A stretch of DNA of 64,000 nucleotides from Streptomyces sp. AC1-42W (GCF_003248355.1 NZ_QKWY01000001.1:1446001-1510000), one strand, 5' to 3'; shown: positions 35,631 to 44,559, numbered from the stretch's first letter. Notes: generated from the sequence alone by a model not told the origin. Numbers and translations are program-made.

Positions 35631-37304
35631 TCAGCTCAGCCAGGGCAGCATGGGGTTGACCCAGCCGGACGCGAGCAGTGCGGTGAGTACGAGGGTGGCG
35701 GTGACCGCCAGCGCCTCCGGCCAGCGCCGGGGCAGGACGGCGGTGCGCGAACCGCGCGGGGCGCGGGCGGGCCGGGGCCCGGCGGCCGGACGCAGCTCGG
35801 TGAGTAGGTCCCGTACGAGCGGGACGTTGATCTGGAGCTGGACCAGCAGATAGAGCCCGAGGCCCCAGTTGGGCTCCCAGCCGTTGCGGGCGACGGCCAG
35901 GGCGAGCCCGGCGACGGCCGCAGCGGTGGAGCAGACCAGCCAGCCGAGCGAGACGAGCACCACCCGGTGGGCCAGCGCGCCCGATCCGCCACCGCCGGCC
36001 CCGGTCGGCACCCAGGCGGCGCTGCGCCCGCGCAGGGTGTGCCAGACGGCGGCTCCGGCGGCGACGCTCATCAGGACGTTGGCCCGGATCACCTCGACGC
36101 GCCAGCGGGTCCGGCTGACCTGCGGCAGCAGCACGTGCCACAGCCACAGCGGGGCGAGCAGCGGCAGCACGTGCCAGGGCCGGATGTCGTCCGGGTACCA
36201 GATCATCATCACGAGCGGCGGCAGCGGCGCGGCGAACGTGTTCACCACGGTCGTCAGATAGCCGACGATCCCCTCGTAGAAGCACAGCCGCATCCGCCGG
36301 GGCGCGCCCATCTCCTTGAGGACCGGGGTGCTCAGCAGATGCAGGTTGCCCATCGCCCAGCGGTACTGCTGGTTGAGGTAGGAGGCGAGGTTGTCCGGCG
36401 AGGTGCCCTTGGCGACCAGCACCGGCACGTACAGGGTCCTGAACCCCTCGGCGTGCAGGGCGAGTCCGGTGTACAGGTCCTCGCTGTGGTCGAGCCGGGC
36501 GAAGCCGCCGGCCCGGTCGATGGCGCTGCGCCGGTAGACGGCGTTGCTCCCGCAGCAGATCGCCGCGTCGCTCGCGTCGCGGGACGGCTGGATCCAGCGG
36601 AAGAACCACTCCTGCGCCGAGCCGGCCGCGCGCTGGATCCACCCCATGGTCTCGTCGGTGTCGAAGCACTGCGGGCTCTGCACGATGCCGACGCCGGGGT
36701 CGGCCAGATACGGCACCAGATGGCGCAGGAAGTCGGGCCTGGGCGCGAAGTCGGCGTCCAGGATGGCGATGTGCTCGGCGCTGCTCAGGGTGAGCGCGTG
36801 GTTGAGGTTGCCCGCCTTCTTCAGATGGCCGCGGTCGGGCCGGACGACGTAACGGAAGCCGTACGCGGCGGCCAGCGCGGCCACCTCGGGGCTGTCGGCG
36901 TCGTCCAGTACCCAGACGGTCAGCGCGTCCGGCCAGTCCAGGGCGGCGACCGCCCGGTAGGCGTTCTCCAGCACGTCGAGCGGTTCCCCGCAGGTCGGCA
37001 GGTAGAGGTCGACGGTGGGCAGTTCGGGCGGGTCCCAGGCGTGGACGAGCACCTCGTGCGAACGCCGGGTCAGCCGGCGGGCGCGCAGGCTGTTGACCGA
37101 CGACAGCGCGAGCGCGACGACGTTCAGCGAGAGCACCGCGAGAAAGGCCCAGAGGGCCGGTGTGCGCAGGGCGAAGGTGAGCATGGTCGCCGCCGTGAGT
37201 ACGAAGGCGAGCGAGGAGCTGATCAGTACCCAGCGGCGCTGCGGCCCGAAGTACCAGTAGAGCTCCTGATCGGACGGTGGTTGCGGTAAGTGACGCACGG
37301 ACAT
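35631..37304 (-). CDS. Cellulose-synthase-like GT2 glycosyltransferase
   Basis: 557 residues from ATG 37304 (GGGGGG upstream). N-terminal two hydrophobic segments, then a GT2 domain with D (LYLPTCGEPLDV region), WVLDDADSP, LDADFAPRPDFL (D-x-D), HSEDLYTGL (catalytic-base region) and QQYRWAMGN (QxxRW), followed by about five more membrane segments. This is the processive beta-glycan synthase pattern, made and exported through the same protein. No PilZ domain is seen. The product could be cellulose-like, mixed glucan or another beta-glycan. The downstream fusion carries a GH16 domain and an acyltransferase. Confidence 0.9.
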   Translation of the reverse strand: MSVRHLPQPPSDQELYWYFGPQRRWVLISSSLAFVLTAATMLTFALRTPALWAFLAVLSLNVVALALSSVNSLRARRLTRRSHEVLVHAWDPPELPTVDLYLPTCGEPLDVLENAYRAVAALDWPDALTVWVLDDADSPEVAALAAAYGFRYVVRPDRGHLKKAGNLNHALTLSSAEHIAILDADFAPRPDFLRHLVPYLADPGVGIVQSPQCFDTDETMGWIQRAAGSAQEWFFRWIQPSRDASDAAICCGSNAVYRRSAIDRAGGFARLDHSEDLYTGLALHAEGFRTLYVPVLVAKGTSPDNLASYLNQQYRWAMGNLHLLSTPVLKEMGAPRRMRLCFYEGIVGYLTTVVNTFAAPLPPLVMMIWYPDDIRPWHVLPLLAPLWLWHVLLPQVSRTRWRVEVIRANVLMSVAAGAAVWHTLRGRSAAWVPTGAGGGGSGALAHRVVLVSLGWLVCSTAAAVAGLALAVARNGWEPNWGLGLYLLVQLQINVPLVRDLLTELRPAAGPRPARAPRGSRTAVLPRRWPEALAVTATLVLTALLASGWVNPMLPWLS

Positions 37305-37362
37305 AAAGCCCCCCACGGCTGTGCATATCCTGGTATCGGGTGACCCACCCCACCCTAGTGTC

Positions 37363-37378
37363 AGAGGTATAGACCACT
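37363..37378. promoter_or_regulatory. DasR-like element A upstream of the glycan synthase gene
   Basis: AGAGGTATAGACCACT agrees with the dre consensus AGTGGTCTAGACCACT at 14 of 16 positions. It lies 59 bp upstream of the synthase start on the minus strand. Its GGTATAGACCACT is an exact inverted copy of part of element B. Confidence 0.55.
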
Positions 37379-37420
37379 TGGCGCTCGCGGGTGAATGAGA
37401 CAGGGGTTTGGCGCAAAGTC

Positions 37421-37436
37421 AGTGGTCTATACCCAT
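37421..37436. promoter_or_regulatory. DasR-like element B upstream of the glycan synthase gene
   Basis: AGTGGTCTATACCCAT agrees with the dre consensus at 14 of 16 positions. Together with element A it makes a 13-bp exact inverted repeat with 42 bp between the arms; both lie in the spacer between the synthase (minus) and the phosphatase-like gene (plus). Confidence 0.55.
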
Positions 37437-37555
37437 TTCATGCGGGGAGGCCGGGCGGAGCGGAAAGTTCCAGGTCACCGGCGGGTGAACGCTCACTCAA
37501 CATCCGGCCTGCGGATGGCCGGGACGCCGCGCACCGGCCACGGCACAATGGCCCC

Positions 37556-38335
37556 ATGCCGATACCCAGCCGCGCCGCCCTCGTCGAGCACCTCGTCCGT
37601 ACGCGCATCGCGGGGGACGTCGCCACCCCGCGCGACAACAACCTGGCCCACTACCGCAGCCTGGCCAACGGCGACCGGCACTACTGGCTGGGCCTTGAGC
37701 TGGGCGACCGGTGGCGCGACGAGCAGGACGTGCTCGCCGTGATGGCCGAAAGGTGCGGGGTCAGCGACGATCCGGAGCACCGGTTCGGCCAGGACACCAT
37801 CGACCCCGAGCTGACCGTCGACGCCCTGGAACGGGCCGCCGCCCTGCTGCGCAAGGCCGCCGAGGGCCGCGAACGGGTCCTCTTCGCCACCGGCCACCCC
37901 GGCGGCCTCCTGGACGTCCACCGGCAGACGGCGGCGGCGCTGCGGGCGGCCGGCTGCGAGATCGTACGGATTCCGGGCGGGCTGATGGCCGACGAGGGCA
38001 TGGTCTTCCAGTTCGCGGACGTCGCCGTCCAGGAGCGCGGCGCGACCCTCTGGCACACCCACTCCCCGGCCCCGATGGCCGCCGTCCTGGACGGCCTGGA
38101 ACGGGAGGGCCGCCCGCTGCCCGACCTCGTCGTCGCCGACCACGGCTGGGCCGGCTGCGCCGCGCAGCGCGGCCTGGACGCCATCGGGTACGCCGACTGC
38201 AACGACCCGGCGCTGTTCCTCGGCGAGGCGGAGGGCACCCTCCAGGTGGCCGTCCCGCTCGACGACCACGTCCTGGACCCGCGCTTCTACGACCCGATGA
38301 CGGACTACCTGCTGGCGGCGGCGGGACTGCTCTGA
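37556..38335 (+). CDS. Conserved actinobacterial phosphatase-like protein
   Basis: 259 residues from ATG 37556; the frame is open further upstream but conserved sequence starts here (MPIPSRAALVEHLVRTRIAGDVATPRDNNLAHY). Recognisable segments are VLFATGHPGGLLDVHRQ, IPGGLMADEGMVFQFADVAV, DLVVADHGWAGCAAQRGLDAIGYADCNDPALFLGEAEG. It resembles a widespread actinobacterial family annotated as phosphatase, with acidic and His residues suited to metal binding. I cannot name a substrate. Confidence 0.75.
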   Translation: MPIPSRAALVEHLVRTRIAGDVATPRDNNLAHYRSLANGDRHYWLGLELGDRWRDEQDVLAVMAERCGVSDDPEHRFGQDTIDPELTVDALERAAALLRKAAEGRERVLFATGHPGGLLDVHRQTAAALRAAGCEIVRIPGGLMADEGMVFQFADVAVQERGATLWHTHSPAPMAAVLDGLEREGRPLPDLVVADHGWAGCAAQRGLDAIGYADCNDPALFLGEAEGTLQVAVPLDDHVLDPRFYDPMTDYLLAAAGLL

Positions 38336-38384
38336 CGCGACGGGGCCGGCCCGAGGCGGCGGGGCCGCTTTCGGGGCCGCTCCG

Positions 38385-39362
38385 TCAGGCCCCCGGCTCC
38401 CCGTCCTCCGCCGCGCGGGCCCGGCGGCGCGCCTCCCGGCCCGACGTGGGGTCCAGGTACACCCGCTTGATCGACGCGTACCGCTGCCGCAGCCGGCGCT
38501 CCGCCCGCTCGCACGCCGACTCGATCTGCCCGGCGCTGACCGTGTCCACGAAGTCCACCTTCGCGGCCACCAGGATCTCGTCCGGCCCCTGGATGAGCGT
38601 GGTCAGCTCCAGCACGGCCACCAGGTGTTCCACCGCGAGCAGCTCCTCCCGGATGCCCTCCCGCATCGGCGCGGACACCGGCCGCCCGATCAGCAGCTGC
38701 ACATTGGACCGCCCGAGCACCCAGGCCACGTACACCAGCAGCACCCCGATCAGCAGCGAGGCGACTCCGTCCCACACCCCGGACCCGGTCAGCTGCCCGC
38801 CGAGCAGCCCGCCCGCCGCGAGCAGCAGCCCCACCAGGGCCGCCGAGTCCTCCATCACGACGGCCTTGACCGCGGTGTCCGGGGTGCGCCGGAAATAGTG
38901 CCGGGCGGGCGCGCCGAGCCGTACGGCCTCCTCCCGGACCTGGCGCAGCCCGGTCCGCAGCGAGAAGCCCTCCAGCAGGAAGGCGACGACGAGCACGAGG
39001 TACGAGAGCAGCGGGTCGCCCAGCTCCTCGCCCGCCAGCAGGGTGTGCACCCCGTCGTAGATCGAGAAGACCGCGCCGCCGACGAACGTCGCCACGGAGG
39101 CGAGCAGCGCCCAGATGTACCGCTCGGGGCCGTACCCCAGCGGATGGTCCTCGTCGGCCGGCTTCTCGCTGCGTTTGAGCGCGGTGAGCAGCAGCACCTC
39201 GGTGACGGTGTCGGCCACCGAGTGGGCCGCCTCGGAGAGCATCGCGCTCGATCCGCTGATCAGCCCGGCGACCGCCTTCGCCACGGCGATGCCGAGGTTG
39301 GCGAGGGCCGCGACGACGACGGTGAAGGTGGACCCGCCGCCACTGCTTTTCGCGTCAGTCAT
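38385..39362 (-). CDS. Cation diffusion facilitator (CDF) transporter
   Basis: 325 residues, about six membrane segments then a cytoplasmic ferredoxin-like domain. Metal-site motifs: SSAMLSEAAHSVADTVTEVLLL (H-x3-D in TM2) and VMEDSAALVGLLLA (E/D-x3 in TM5). The DHPLGYGPERY signature between TM2 and TM3 is typical. It exports divalent metal (Zn, Fe, Mn or Co; not resolvable here) in exchange for protons. Confidence 0.93.
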   Translation of the reverse strand: MTDAKSSGGGSTFTVVVAALANLGIAVAKAVAGLISGSSAMLSEAAHSVADTVTEVLLLTALKRSEKPADEDHPLGYGPERYIWALLASVATFVGGAVFSIYDGVHTLLAGEELGDPLLSYLVLVVAFLLEGFSLRTGLRQVREEAVRLGAPARHYFRRTPDTAVKAVVMEDSAALVGLLLAAGGLLGGQLTGSGVWDGVASLLIGVLLVYVAWVLGRSNVQLLIGRPVSAPMREGIREELLAVEHLVAVLELTTLIQGPDEILVAAKVDFVDTVSAGQIESACERAERRLRQRYASIKRVYLDPTSGREARRRARAAEDGEPGA

Positions 39363-39422
39363 GCCGGTGAGTATGTCCGCGGCCGGGCCGCCGGTGTCCG
39401 ACGCGCGGCCGGGGCCGGCCGG

Positions 39423-40334
39423 TCAGCGGGGGACGCGGACGACACCCTCCTGGATGACGGTGATCGCCAGCCGGCCGTCCCGGGTGTAGATCCGGGCCTG
39501 GCCGAGCCCGCGCCCGCCGGACGCGGACGGCGACTCCTGGTCGTACAGCAGCCACTCGTCGGCCCGGAACGGCCGGTGGAACCACATCGCGTGGTCCAGG
39601 CTCGCGCCCACCACGTCACCGACCGCCCAGCCGCCCCGCCCGTGGGCGAGCAGCACCGAGTCGAGCAGCGTCATGTCGGAGACGTACGTCGCCATGCACA
39701 CGTGCAGCAGCGGGTCGTCGGCCAGCTTGCCGTTGGTCCGGAACCACACCTGCGACCGGGGCTCGCGGGGCACGCCGACCGTGCCGAACGGCGGCGCGTC
39801 CACGTACCGCAGATCGACCGCGGCGCGCGCCTCGATCAGCCGGTCCACCATGCCCGGGTCGCTGAACCGGTGGGCGTGGCGGGGCAGCATCTCGGCGGCC
39901 GTGGGCAGCGTCTCGGGGTCGGGCGCCGCCGGCATGGCCGTCTGGTGCTCCAGCCCCTCCTCGTACGTCTGGAAGGACGCGGACAGGTGGAAGATCGGCT
40001 GCCCGTGCTGGACGGCGACGACCCGGCGCGTGGTGAACGACCGGCCGTCGCGGATGCGGTCCACGGTGTAGACGATCGGGGCGCCCGGATCGCCCATGCG
40101 CAGGAAGTACGAGTGCAGCGAGTGGGCAATGGGGCCTCCCCTGCTCGAGTTCATTCGAGAGCTTGGGGACCGGTCGGCGGGGACGGTGCGGCCCGCGGCG
40201 ACGAGCGCCTGGGCCGCGACCTGTCCGCCGAAGACCCGGGGCACGACCGCCGAGCGGCTGGCACCCCGGAAGATGTCCTGCTCGATCCGCTCCAGGTCGA
40301 GCAGATCGAGCAGGGAATCGAGTGCGGTGCTCAT
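39423..40334 (-). CDS. tesB: Acyl-CoA thioesterase II (TesB) with a 14-residue in-frame insert
   Basis: 303 residues. Double hot-dog thioesterase II: FGGQVAAQALVAAGRTVPAD, HSLHSYFLRMGDPGAPIVYTVDRIRDGRSFTTRRV, FHLSASFQTYEEG in the first half, and SLDHAMWFHRPFRADEWLLYDQESPSA, GLGQARIYTRDGRLA in the second. Family members run directly from the PAD segment into HSLH; here SPSSRMNSSRGGPI lies between. The insert corresponds to a 42-bp palindromic element (40127-40168). It falls before strand 2 of the first hot dog, so effect on activity is uncertain. No strong Shine-Dalgarno is seen before ATG 40334. Confidence 0.9.
   Translation of the reverse strand: MSTALDSLLDLLDLERIEQDIFRGASRSAVVPRVFGGQVAAQALVAAGRTVPADRSPSSRMNSSRGGPIAHSLHSYFLRMGDPGAPIVYTVDRIRDGRSFTTRRVVAVQHGQPIFHLSASFQTYEEGLEHQTAMPAAPDPETLPTAAEMLPRHAHRFSDPGMVDRLIEARAAVDLRYVDAPPFGTVGVPREPRSQVWFRTNGKLADDPLLHVCMATYVSDMTLLDSVLLAHGRGGWAVGDVVGASLDHAMWFHRPFRADEWLLYDQESPSASGGRGLGQARIYTRDGRLAITVIQEGVVRVPR
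40127..40168 (-). repeat. 42-bp palindromic element inserted inside tesB
   Basis: On the coding strand it runs from CCCCAAGCTCTCG through GAATGAA and CTCGAGCAGGGG to AGGCCCCATTG: an imperfect CCCC...GCTC/GAGC...GGGG stem, then a second GGGG/CCCC turn. Length is exactly 14 codons, so the frame is kept. It looks like a dispersed Streptomyces intergenic palindrome that landed in a gene. Confidence 0.6.
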
Positions 40335-40350
40335 GGGGGGAACGCGGTCC

Positions 40351-41508
40351 CTACAGGCCCATGGACTTGGCGATGATCGACTTCATGACCTCGCTGGTGC
40401 CGCCGTAGATGCGGTTGACGCGGTTGTCGGCGTAGAGGCGGGCGATCGGGTACTCGTTCATGAAGCCGTAGCCGCCGTGGAGCTGGAGGCAGCGGTCGAT
40501 CACGCGGTGTGCGACCTCGGTGCAGAACAGCTTCGCGGAGGCGGCCTCGGCGGCGGTCAGCTCACCGGCGTCCAGCGCCTCCAGGGCGCGGTCGGCGACG
40601 GCCTGGGCCGCGTCCACCTCGGCCTGGCAGGCGGCCAGCTCGAACTTGGTGTTCTGGAACGAGGCGACGGTCTTGCCGAAGACCGTGCGCTCCTGCACGT
40701 ACTCCTTGGCGAACCGGACGGCCGCGGCGGCCTGGGCGTACGCGCCGAAGGCGATGCCCCAGCGCTCGGACGCCAGGTTGGTGCCGAGGTAGCCGAAGCC
40801 CTTGTTCTCCTCGCCGAGCAGGTCCTCGGCGGGCACCTTGACGTCGACGAAGGCCAGTTCGGCGGTGTCGGAGACCTTGAGGCCCAGCTTGTCGAGCTTG
40901 CGGCCGATGGAGTAGCCCTCGGACTTGGTGTCCACGGCGAACAGCGAGATGCCGAAGCGGCGGTCGTCCTCGCGCGGGGCGGAGGTGCGGGCGCAGACGA
41001 TGACGCGGTCGGCGTGCACGCCGCCGGTGATGAACGTCTTGGCGCCGTTGAGCACGTAGTGCGTGCCGTCCTCGGAGAGCTTGGCGGTGGTCTTCATGCC
41101 CGCCACGTCCGACCCGGTGCCCGGCTCGGTCATCGCGAGGGCCCACATCTCCTCGCCGCTGACGAACTTCGGCAGCCAGCGCTTCTTCTGCTCGTCGGTG
41201 GCGAGCATCTTGATGTACGGCAGGCCGAGCAGCGTGTGCACGCCGGAGCCGCCGAAGGAGACGCCGGCCCGAGCGGTCTCCTCGTAGATGATCGCCTCGT
41301 ACTTGTGCGAGTCGATGCCCGCGCCGTCGTACTCCTCGTCCACGTTGATCCCGAAGACGCCCAGCTCACCAAGCTGCTTGTAGAACTCCCGCGGCGCCTG
41401 CCCGGCGGCGAACCACTCCTCGTACACGGGCACGACCTCGGCCGCGATGAAGGCCCGGATGGTCTCCCGGAACGCCTCGTGGTCCTCGTTGAATACCGTA
41501 CGGCGCAC
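40351..41508 (-). CDS. Acyl-CoA dehydrogenase
   Basis: 385 residues from GTG 41508 with GGGAGG upstream. Full-length family member: WALAMTEPGTGSDVAGMKTTA, LDKLGLKVSDTAELAFVDVKVP, RTVFGKTVASFQNTKFELA, LQLHGGYGFMNEYPIARLYADNRVNRIYGGTSEVMKSIIAKSMGL. FAD-dependent alpha,beta-desaturation of an acyl-CoA. Neighbour of TesB on the same strand (16 bp apart), suggesting a fatty-acid or branched-acyl turnover unit; chain-length preference is not visible. Confidence 0.93.
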   Translation of the reverse strand: MRRTVFNEDHEAFRETIRAFIAAEVVPVYEEWFAAGQAPREFYKQLGELGVFGINVDEEYDGAGIDSHKYEAIIYEETARAGVSFGGSGVHTLLGLPYIKMLATDEQKKRWLPKFVSGEEMWALAMTEPGTGSDVAGMKTTAKLSEDGTHYVLNGAKTFITGGVHADRVIVCARTSAPREDDRRFGISLFAVDTKSEGYSIGRKLDKLGLKVSDTAELAFVDVKVPAEDLLGEENKGFGYLGTNLASERWGIAFGAYAQAAAAVRFAKEYVQERTVFGKTVASFQNTKFELAACQAEVDAAQAVADRALEALDAGELTAAEAASAKLFCTEVAHRVIDRCLQLHGGYGFMNEYPIARLYADNRVNRIYGGTSEVMKSIIAKSMGL

Positions 41509-41736
41509 GGGGTGCCTCCCTGGTGGCTGCGACTTCTACGTCTTCTGGGGCTACGTCTTCCGGAGCATGGCTAAGCGCTTGCTCAGCCATGGTTAAAAGT
41601 TACCCGGCGGTCATGGGGCTGTCCAGGGTGATGCGGAGCACGTGGGAGCGGGACGGCGGCGACCGCCGGTCAGTAGGGTGATGCGCGATCCACATCCGGC
41701 CGGACGTGGGGCGGGACGGGACGGGATGGTTGGGCT

Positions 41737-42693
41737 GTGCACCTGCAGCGGCATGTACTCGATGACGCGCACGTGGCGGCCGCCCGGGACGATTTCGACC
41801 GCCGGATCGGCGGGCTGGTGCGGAGTCTGTCCTCGGAGCGGATGACCGCCAACGACTGGTCCCTGCTGGCGGGGGAGTTGCTCGACCATCTGGGCGCGCT
41901 GTCCGTACGCCACCCCGCTCTCGACACCCCGCAGGCGGAAGCCGTCCTCCGCGCCGCGGAACAGGCTGCGAGCGGCGCCGTAGCCTTCGCCGCGTACTTC
42001 CCTGGCCACCCCTTCACGGTCTCCCTGGACTACGTGAACTTCGGGGTGTCCTACGACGCTGGTGCGGACGGAAGCCCTGTTTCCCTTGGCGCGTTCGACT
42101 GGCTCGACGCCTTCTGCCTGGCCGTGCTCACGGATACGGTCGAGCGCCACCGCGAGGCGTTCTACCACGCACGCGACCCTCAGCAGGCCCGCTTCCCCAT
42201 TGGCGCGCTCGCCGACGGCCTCATGGCGTACGTACTGGGGGACCTGGGCGACGACGAAGACGCGGACTACCCGCCCACGGAGGCGCAGGTGCTCGCGGCG
42301 ATCGACGGCGGGCTCGCCTTCATCCGCGCGTTCGTCGCCGAGCTGGGGAGCGACGTCGGGGGCCGCCGCGATTACCTGGCCCTCCTCGCGCTGCGCGCCC
42401 TTGCGGCCGGGGACGGGGAGGAATTCGACGCGGCGTTGGGCCGACTACTGCTGACGTACAAGTCGTTCGGGGAGGTCAGCACCCACCCCCGCTCCCTCCT
42501 GCCGCTCACACCCCTGGCGCTCGCCGCGCTGGCCCACCGCCGCCGGGGCTGGGCGCCCGCCGTGGACAGCGACTACCTTCCCCACGCCGTGATCACCGGC
42601 TTCGGGGCCGGCCGGCCCGCGACGACCCACCGGGCCGACATGATCGCCGCGCTCCGCTCGGGGGCGGAACTCTTCGGGCGTCCGGGCGAGTAG
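41737..42693 (+). CDS. Imm49-family immunity protein, plus-strand copy
   Basis: 318 residues from GTG 41737 (HLQRHVLDDAHVAAARDDF). Helical protein of the Imm49 family: LDHLGALSVRHPALDTPQAEAVL, FDWLDAFCLAVLTDTVERHREAFYHARD, LTPLALAALAHRRRGW ending in VDSDYLPHAVI, which corresponds to the DIESEYLPKHLL ending of the minus-strand copies. Imm49 proteins protect against secreted nuclease-type or other polymorphic toxins. It is more distant from the other three copies than they are from each other and converges on them, 20 bp stop to stop. Confidence 0.8.
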   Translation: MHLQRHVLDDAHVAAARDDFDRRIGGLVRSLSSERMTANDWSLLAGELLDHLGALSVRHPALDTPQAEAVLRAAEQAASGAVAFAAYFPGHPFTVSLDYVNFGVSYDAGADGSPVSLGAFDWLDAFCLAVLTDTVERHREAFYHARDPQQARFPIGALADGLMAYVLGDLGDDEDADYPPTEAQVLAAIDGGLAFIRAFVAELGSDVGGRRDYLALLALRALAAGDGEEFDAALGRLLLTYKSFGEVSTHPRSLLPLTPLALAALAHRRRGWAPAVDSDYLPHAVITGFGAGRPATTHRADMIAALRSGAELFGRPGE

Positions 42694-42713
42694 CGCGGTC
42701 GCGCTTTGCTTCC

Positions 42714-42767
42714 TCAGGTGGGGAATTCGCCGATCCAGGTGCGCTGGAGGAGGTGCTTGGGGAGGTA
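42714..42767 (-). repeat. 54-bp identical 3' end, copy A
   Basis: Identical base for base to 43631-43684; it encodes the last 17 residues and the stop of two Imm49 paralogues. Similarity continues beyond it with scattered changes. Confidence 0.9.
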
Positions 42768-43577
42768 TTCGGATTCGATGTCGACGGGGAAATCGGCGTC
42801 GGCTGCCAGGCAGGCTATGGCCAGCGGGGCCAGGGCGACCCAGCCGAAGCAGGAGTCGGATCGCTCCTGGTCGGCCGACCAATAGGCCCTGTGGGCGCGG
42901 AGCGCCTGCTCCAGCGCGCTGTTGAACTCGGCGTGCTGCCCGGTGGCCCGTCGGCGGAGGAGGTCCATGGGGGGCCACATGAGCTGGGAGACGTAATCCT
43001 GTCCGGTGACGGACGGCACGCCGGGAGCCGTTCCCGATGCTGCCTTGACCAGTTTGTCGGCGAACTCCGGCCGGCCCAGCCAGAACGCCTGCAGCGCCTC
43101 GATCCACGCGTAAAGGTAGTCGTCACACACTGCTCCCGACTCATGCAGCTTCGAAGTCGGGACGTGGCAAAGTGCCGTCAGCCGCTCGGCGTTGCGGCAG
43201 ACGACCGCCAGGTAGAAGGCAGTGAGCCAGTGCCCCGCGTCCGCGTACGACTCGGGACGGACGAAGGCGGGAACTACACGCACTTCATGGTGGATGAGGC
43301 AGTCCACGCTGTCCTCGGCGGTCGTAGCGGCTGCGAAGACAGCCGACCCGGCCTGCATGGCCGCGACCCAGGCCTCCCACGATTCGATCCAAGCGGCGGT
43401 GGGATCGACCGCAGACTTCTCGTAGGCCATGACCAGCGACGTGGACATGACGCTCTCGAGAGCGTAAGGCGCTTTGTGGATTCTTTCCAGCAATTGCTCG
43501 GTATGCGGAAAAATAGACGGTTTCCGCTCGGGCAAATGCTGTCGGGTGATCGCGTGTCGGGCGATGGCTCTGGTCAC
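42714..43577 (-). CDS. Imm49-family immunity protein
   Basis: 287 residues from GTG 43577; in-frame sequence upstream of that is antisense-like Arg/Pro-rich. Core: AAWIESWEAWVAAMQAGSAVFAAATT, WLTAFYLAVVCRNAERLTALC, PPMDLLRRRATGQHAEF, HRAYWSADQER, LAPLAIACLAADADFPVDIESEYLPKHLLQRTWIGEFPT. Last gene of the toxin/immunity run. Its final 54 bp are identical to those of the next copy. Confidence 0.85.
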   Translation of the reverse strand: MTRAIARHAITRQHLPERKPSIFPHTEQLLERIHKAPYALESVMSTSLVMAYEKSAVDPTAAWIESWEAWVAAMQAGSAVFAAATTAEDSVDCLIHHEVRVVPAFVRPESYADAGHWLTAFYLAVVCRNAERLTALCHVPTSKLHESGAVCDDYLYAWIEALQAFWLGRPEFADKLVKAASGTAPGVPSVTGQDYVSQLMWPPMDLLRRRATGQHAEFNSALEQALRAHRAYWSADQERSDSCFGWVALAPLAIACLAADADFPVDIESEYLPKHLLQRTWIGEFPT

Positions 43578-43630
43578 TGGGCCCCACTCTCTCGGAAACG
43601 TGCGCTCGGTGCGACCTCGTGGCTGAGGGC

Positions 43631-43684
43631 TCAGGTGGGGAATTCGCCGATCCAGGTGCGCTGGAGGAGGTGCTTGGGGAGGTA
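43631..43684 (-). repeat. 54-bp identical 3' end, copy B
   Basis: Exact copy of 42714-42767. The third minus-strand Imm49 gene (46069) has a related but diverged end. Confidence 0.9.
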
Positions 43685-44503
43685 GTCGGATTCGATGTCG
43701 AGGGGGAAGTCGGCGTCGTGGGCGAGGCAGGCGATGGCGAGGGGTCCGAGGGCGATGGAGCCGTCGATGTCCGTGGCGCGTTCTTCGTTGAGGGTCCAGT
43801 ACGCCTTGTGGAGTTGGAGTGCCTCGGCGAGGGCGGGGGCGAAGCCGTCTTGGTCTTGGCGGACGTAGTGGTAGAAGAGGTTGATCGGCGGGTAGAGCAC
43901 GCCCTGCAGCATGTCGAGGGGTGCGACGCGTGCGACCGAGGGGTCGGACGTCTCGATGGTGGCGATGAGCTTGTCGGCGAGGCCGGGTCCGCGGAGCCAC
44001 CAGGTCTGGAGGGTGTCGATCCAGTGGTGGAGGTATTCATCGGCCAGAGCCTGGGGTGAGCGCAGCTGTTCCAGCGGGATCTGGCTGAGCTGGGTCAGGC
44101 GTGGCTGGTCGCGGCAGATGAGGGCCAGCCAGAAACTGGTCAGCCAGGCACCCTCGCCGGCTACCAGCCTGCAGCCGGGGGCCGGGATGGTCCGCAGCTT
44201 GTGATTGATCCGGCACTCCACGGTTCCCTCGCCGGCGCCGGCGACGGCGACGGCGAACAGTGCCGAGCCCATCTGCAGGGCGTTGACCGCTGACTCCCAT
44301 GTCTCGATCGCAGCAGCCTCGGGATCAATCAGGCACCGGGCACGCAGACCCATCACGGAGGTGTTGAAGGTTGCATCGATGAGCTTGGAGCTTCTGGCCA
44401 GCTCGTTGATGTCTTCGAACAGGTATTCCTCCAAGTCGGCTGCGAACTGTTCCGTATTGCGCCCCTTGAATACGTCATGGCGGGCGATATTGGTGGTGGT
44501 CAC
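43631..44503 (-). CDS. Imm49-family immunity protein
   Basis: 290 residues from GTG 44503 (TTTNIARHDVFKGRN) with GGGGG 8 bp upstream. Same architecture as its neighbours: AAIETWESAVNALQMGSALFAVAVAG, WLTSFWLALICRDQPRLTQLS, YPPINLFYHYVRQDQDGF, LHKAYWTLNEERATD, LGPLAIACLAHDADFPLDIESDYLPKHLL. Imm49 copy between the two unrecognised immunity-like genes and the terminal copy. Confidence 0.86.
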   Translation of the reverse strand: MTTTNIARHDVFKGRNTEQFAADLEEYLFEDINELARSSKLIDATFNTSVMGLRARCLIDPEAAAIETWESAVNALQMGSALFAVAVAGAGEGTVECRINHKLRTIPAPGCRLVAGEGAWLTSFWLALICRDQPRLTQLSQIPLEQLRSPQALADEYLHHWIDTLQTWWLRGPGLADKLIATIETSDPSVARVAPLDMLQGVLYPPINLFYHYVRQDQDGFAPALAEALQLHKAYWTLNEERATDIDGSIALGPLAIACLAHDADFPLDIESDYLPKHLLQRTWIGEFPT

Positions 44504-44559
44504 GACAGGGTCCCCCTGCTGATGTCGAGCCGTCTGTCGATGCTGCCACCCTCGGGGCA

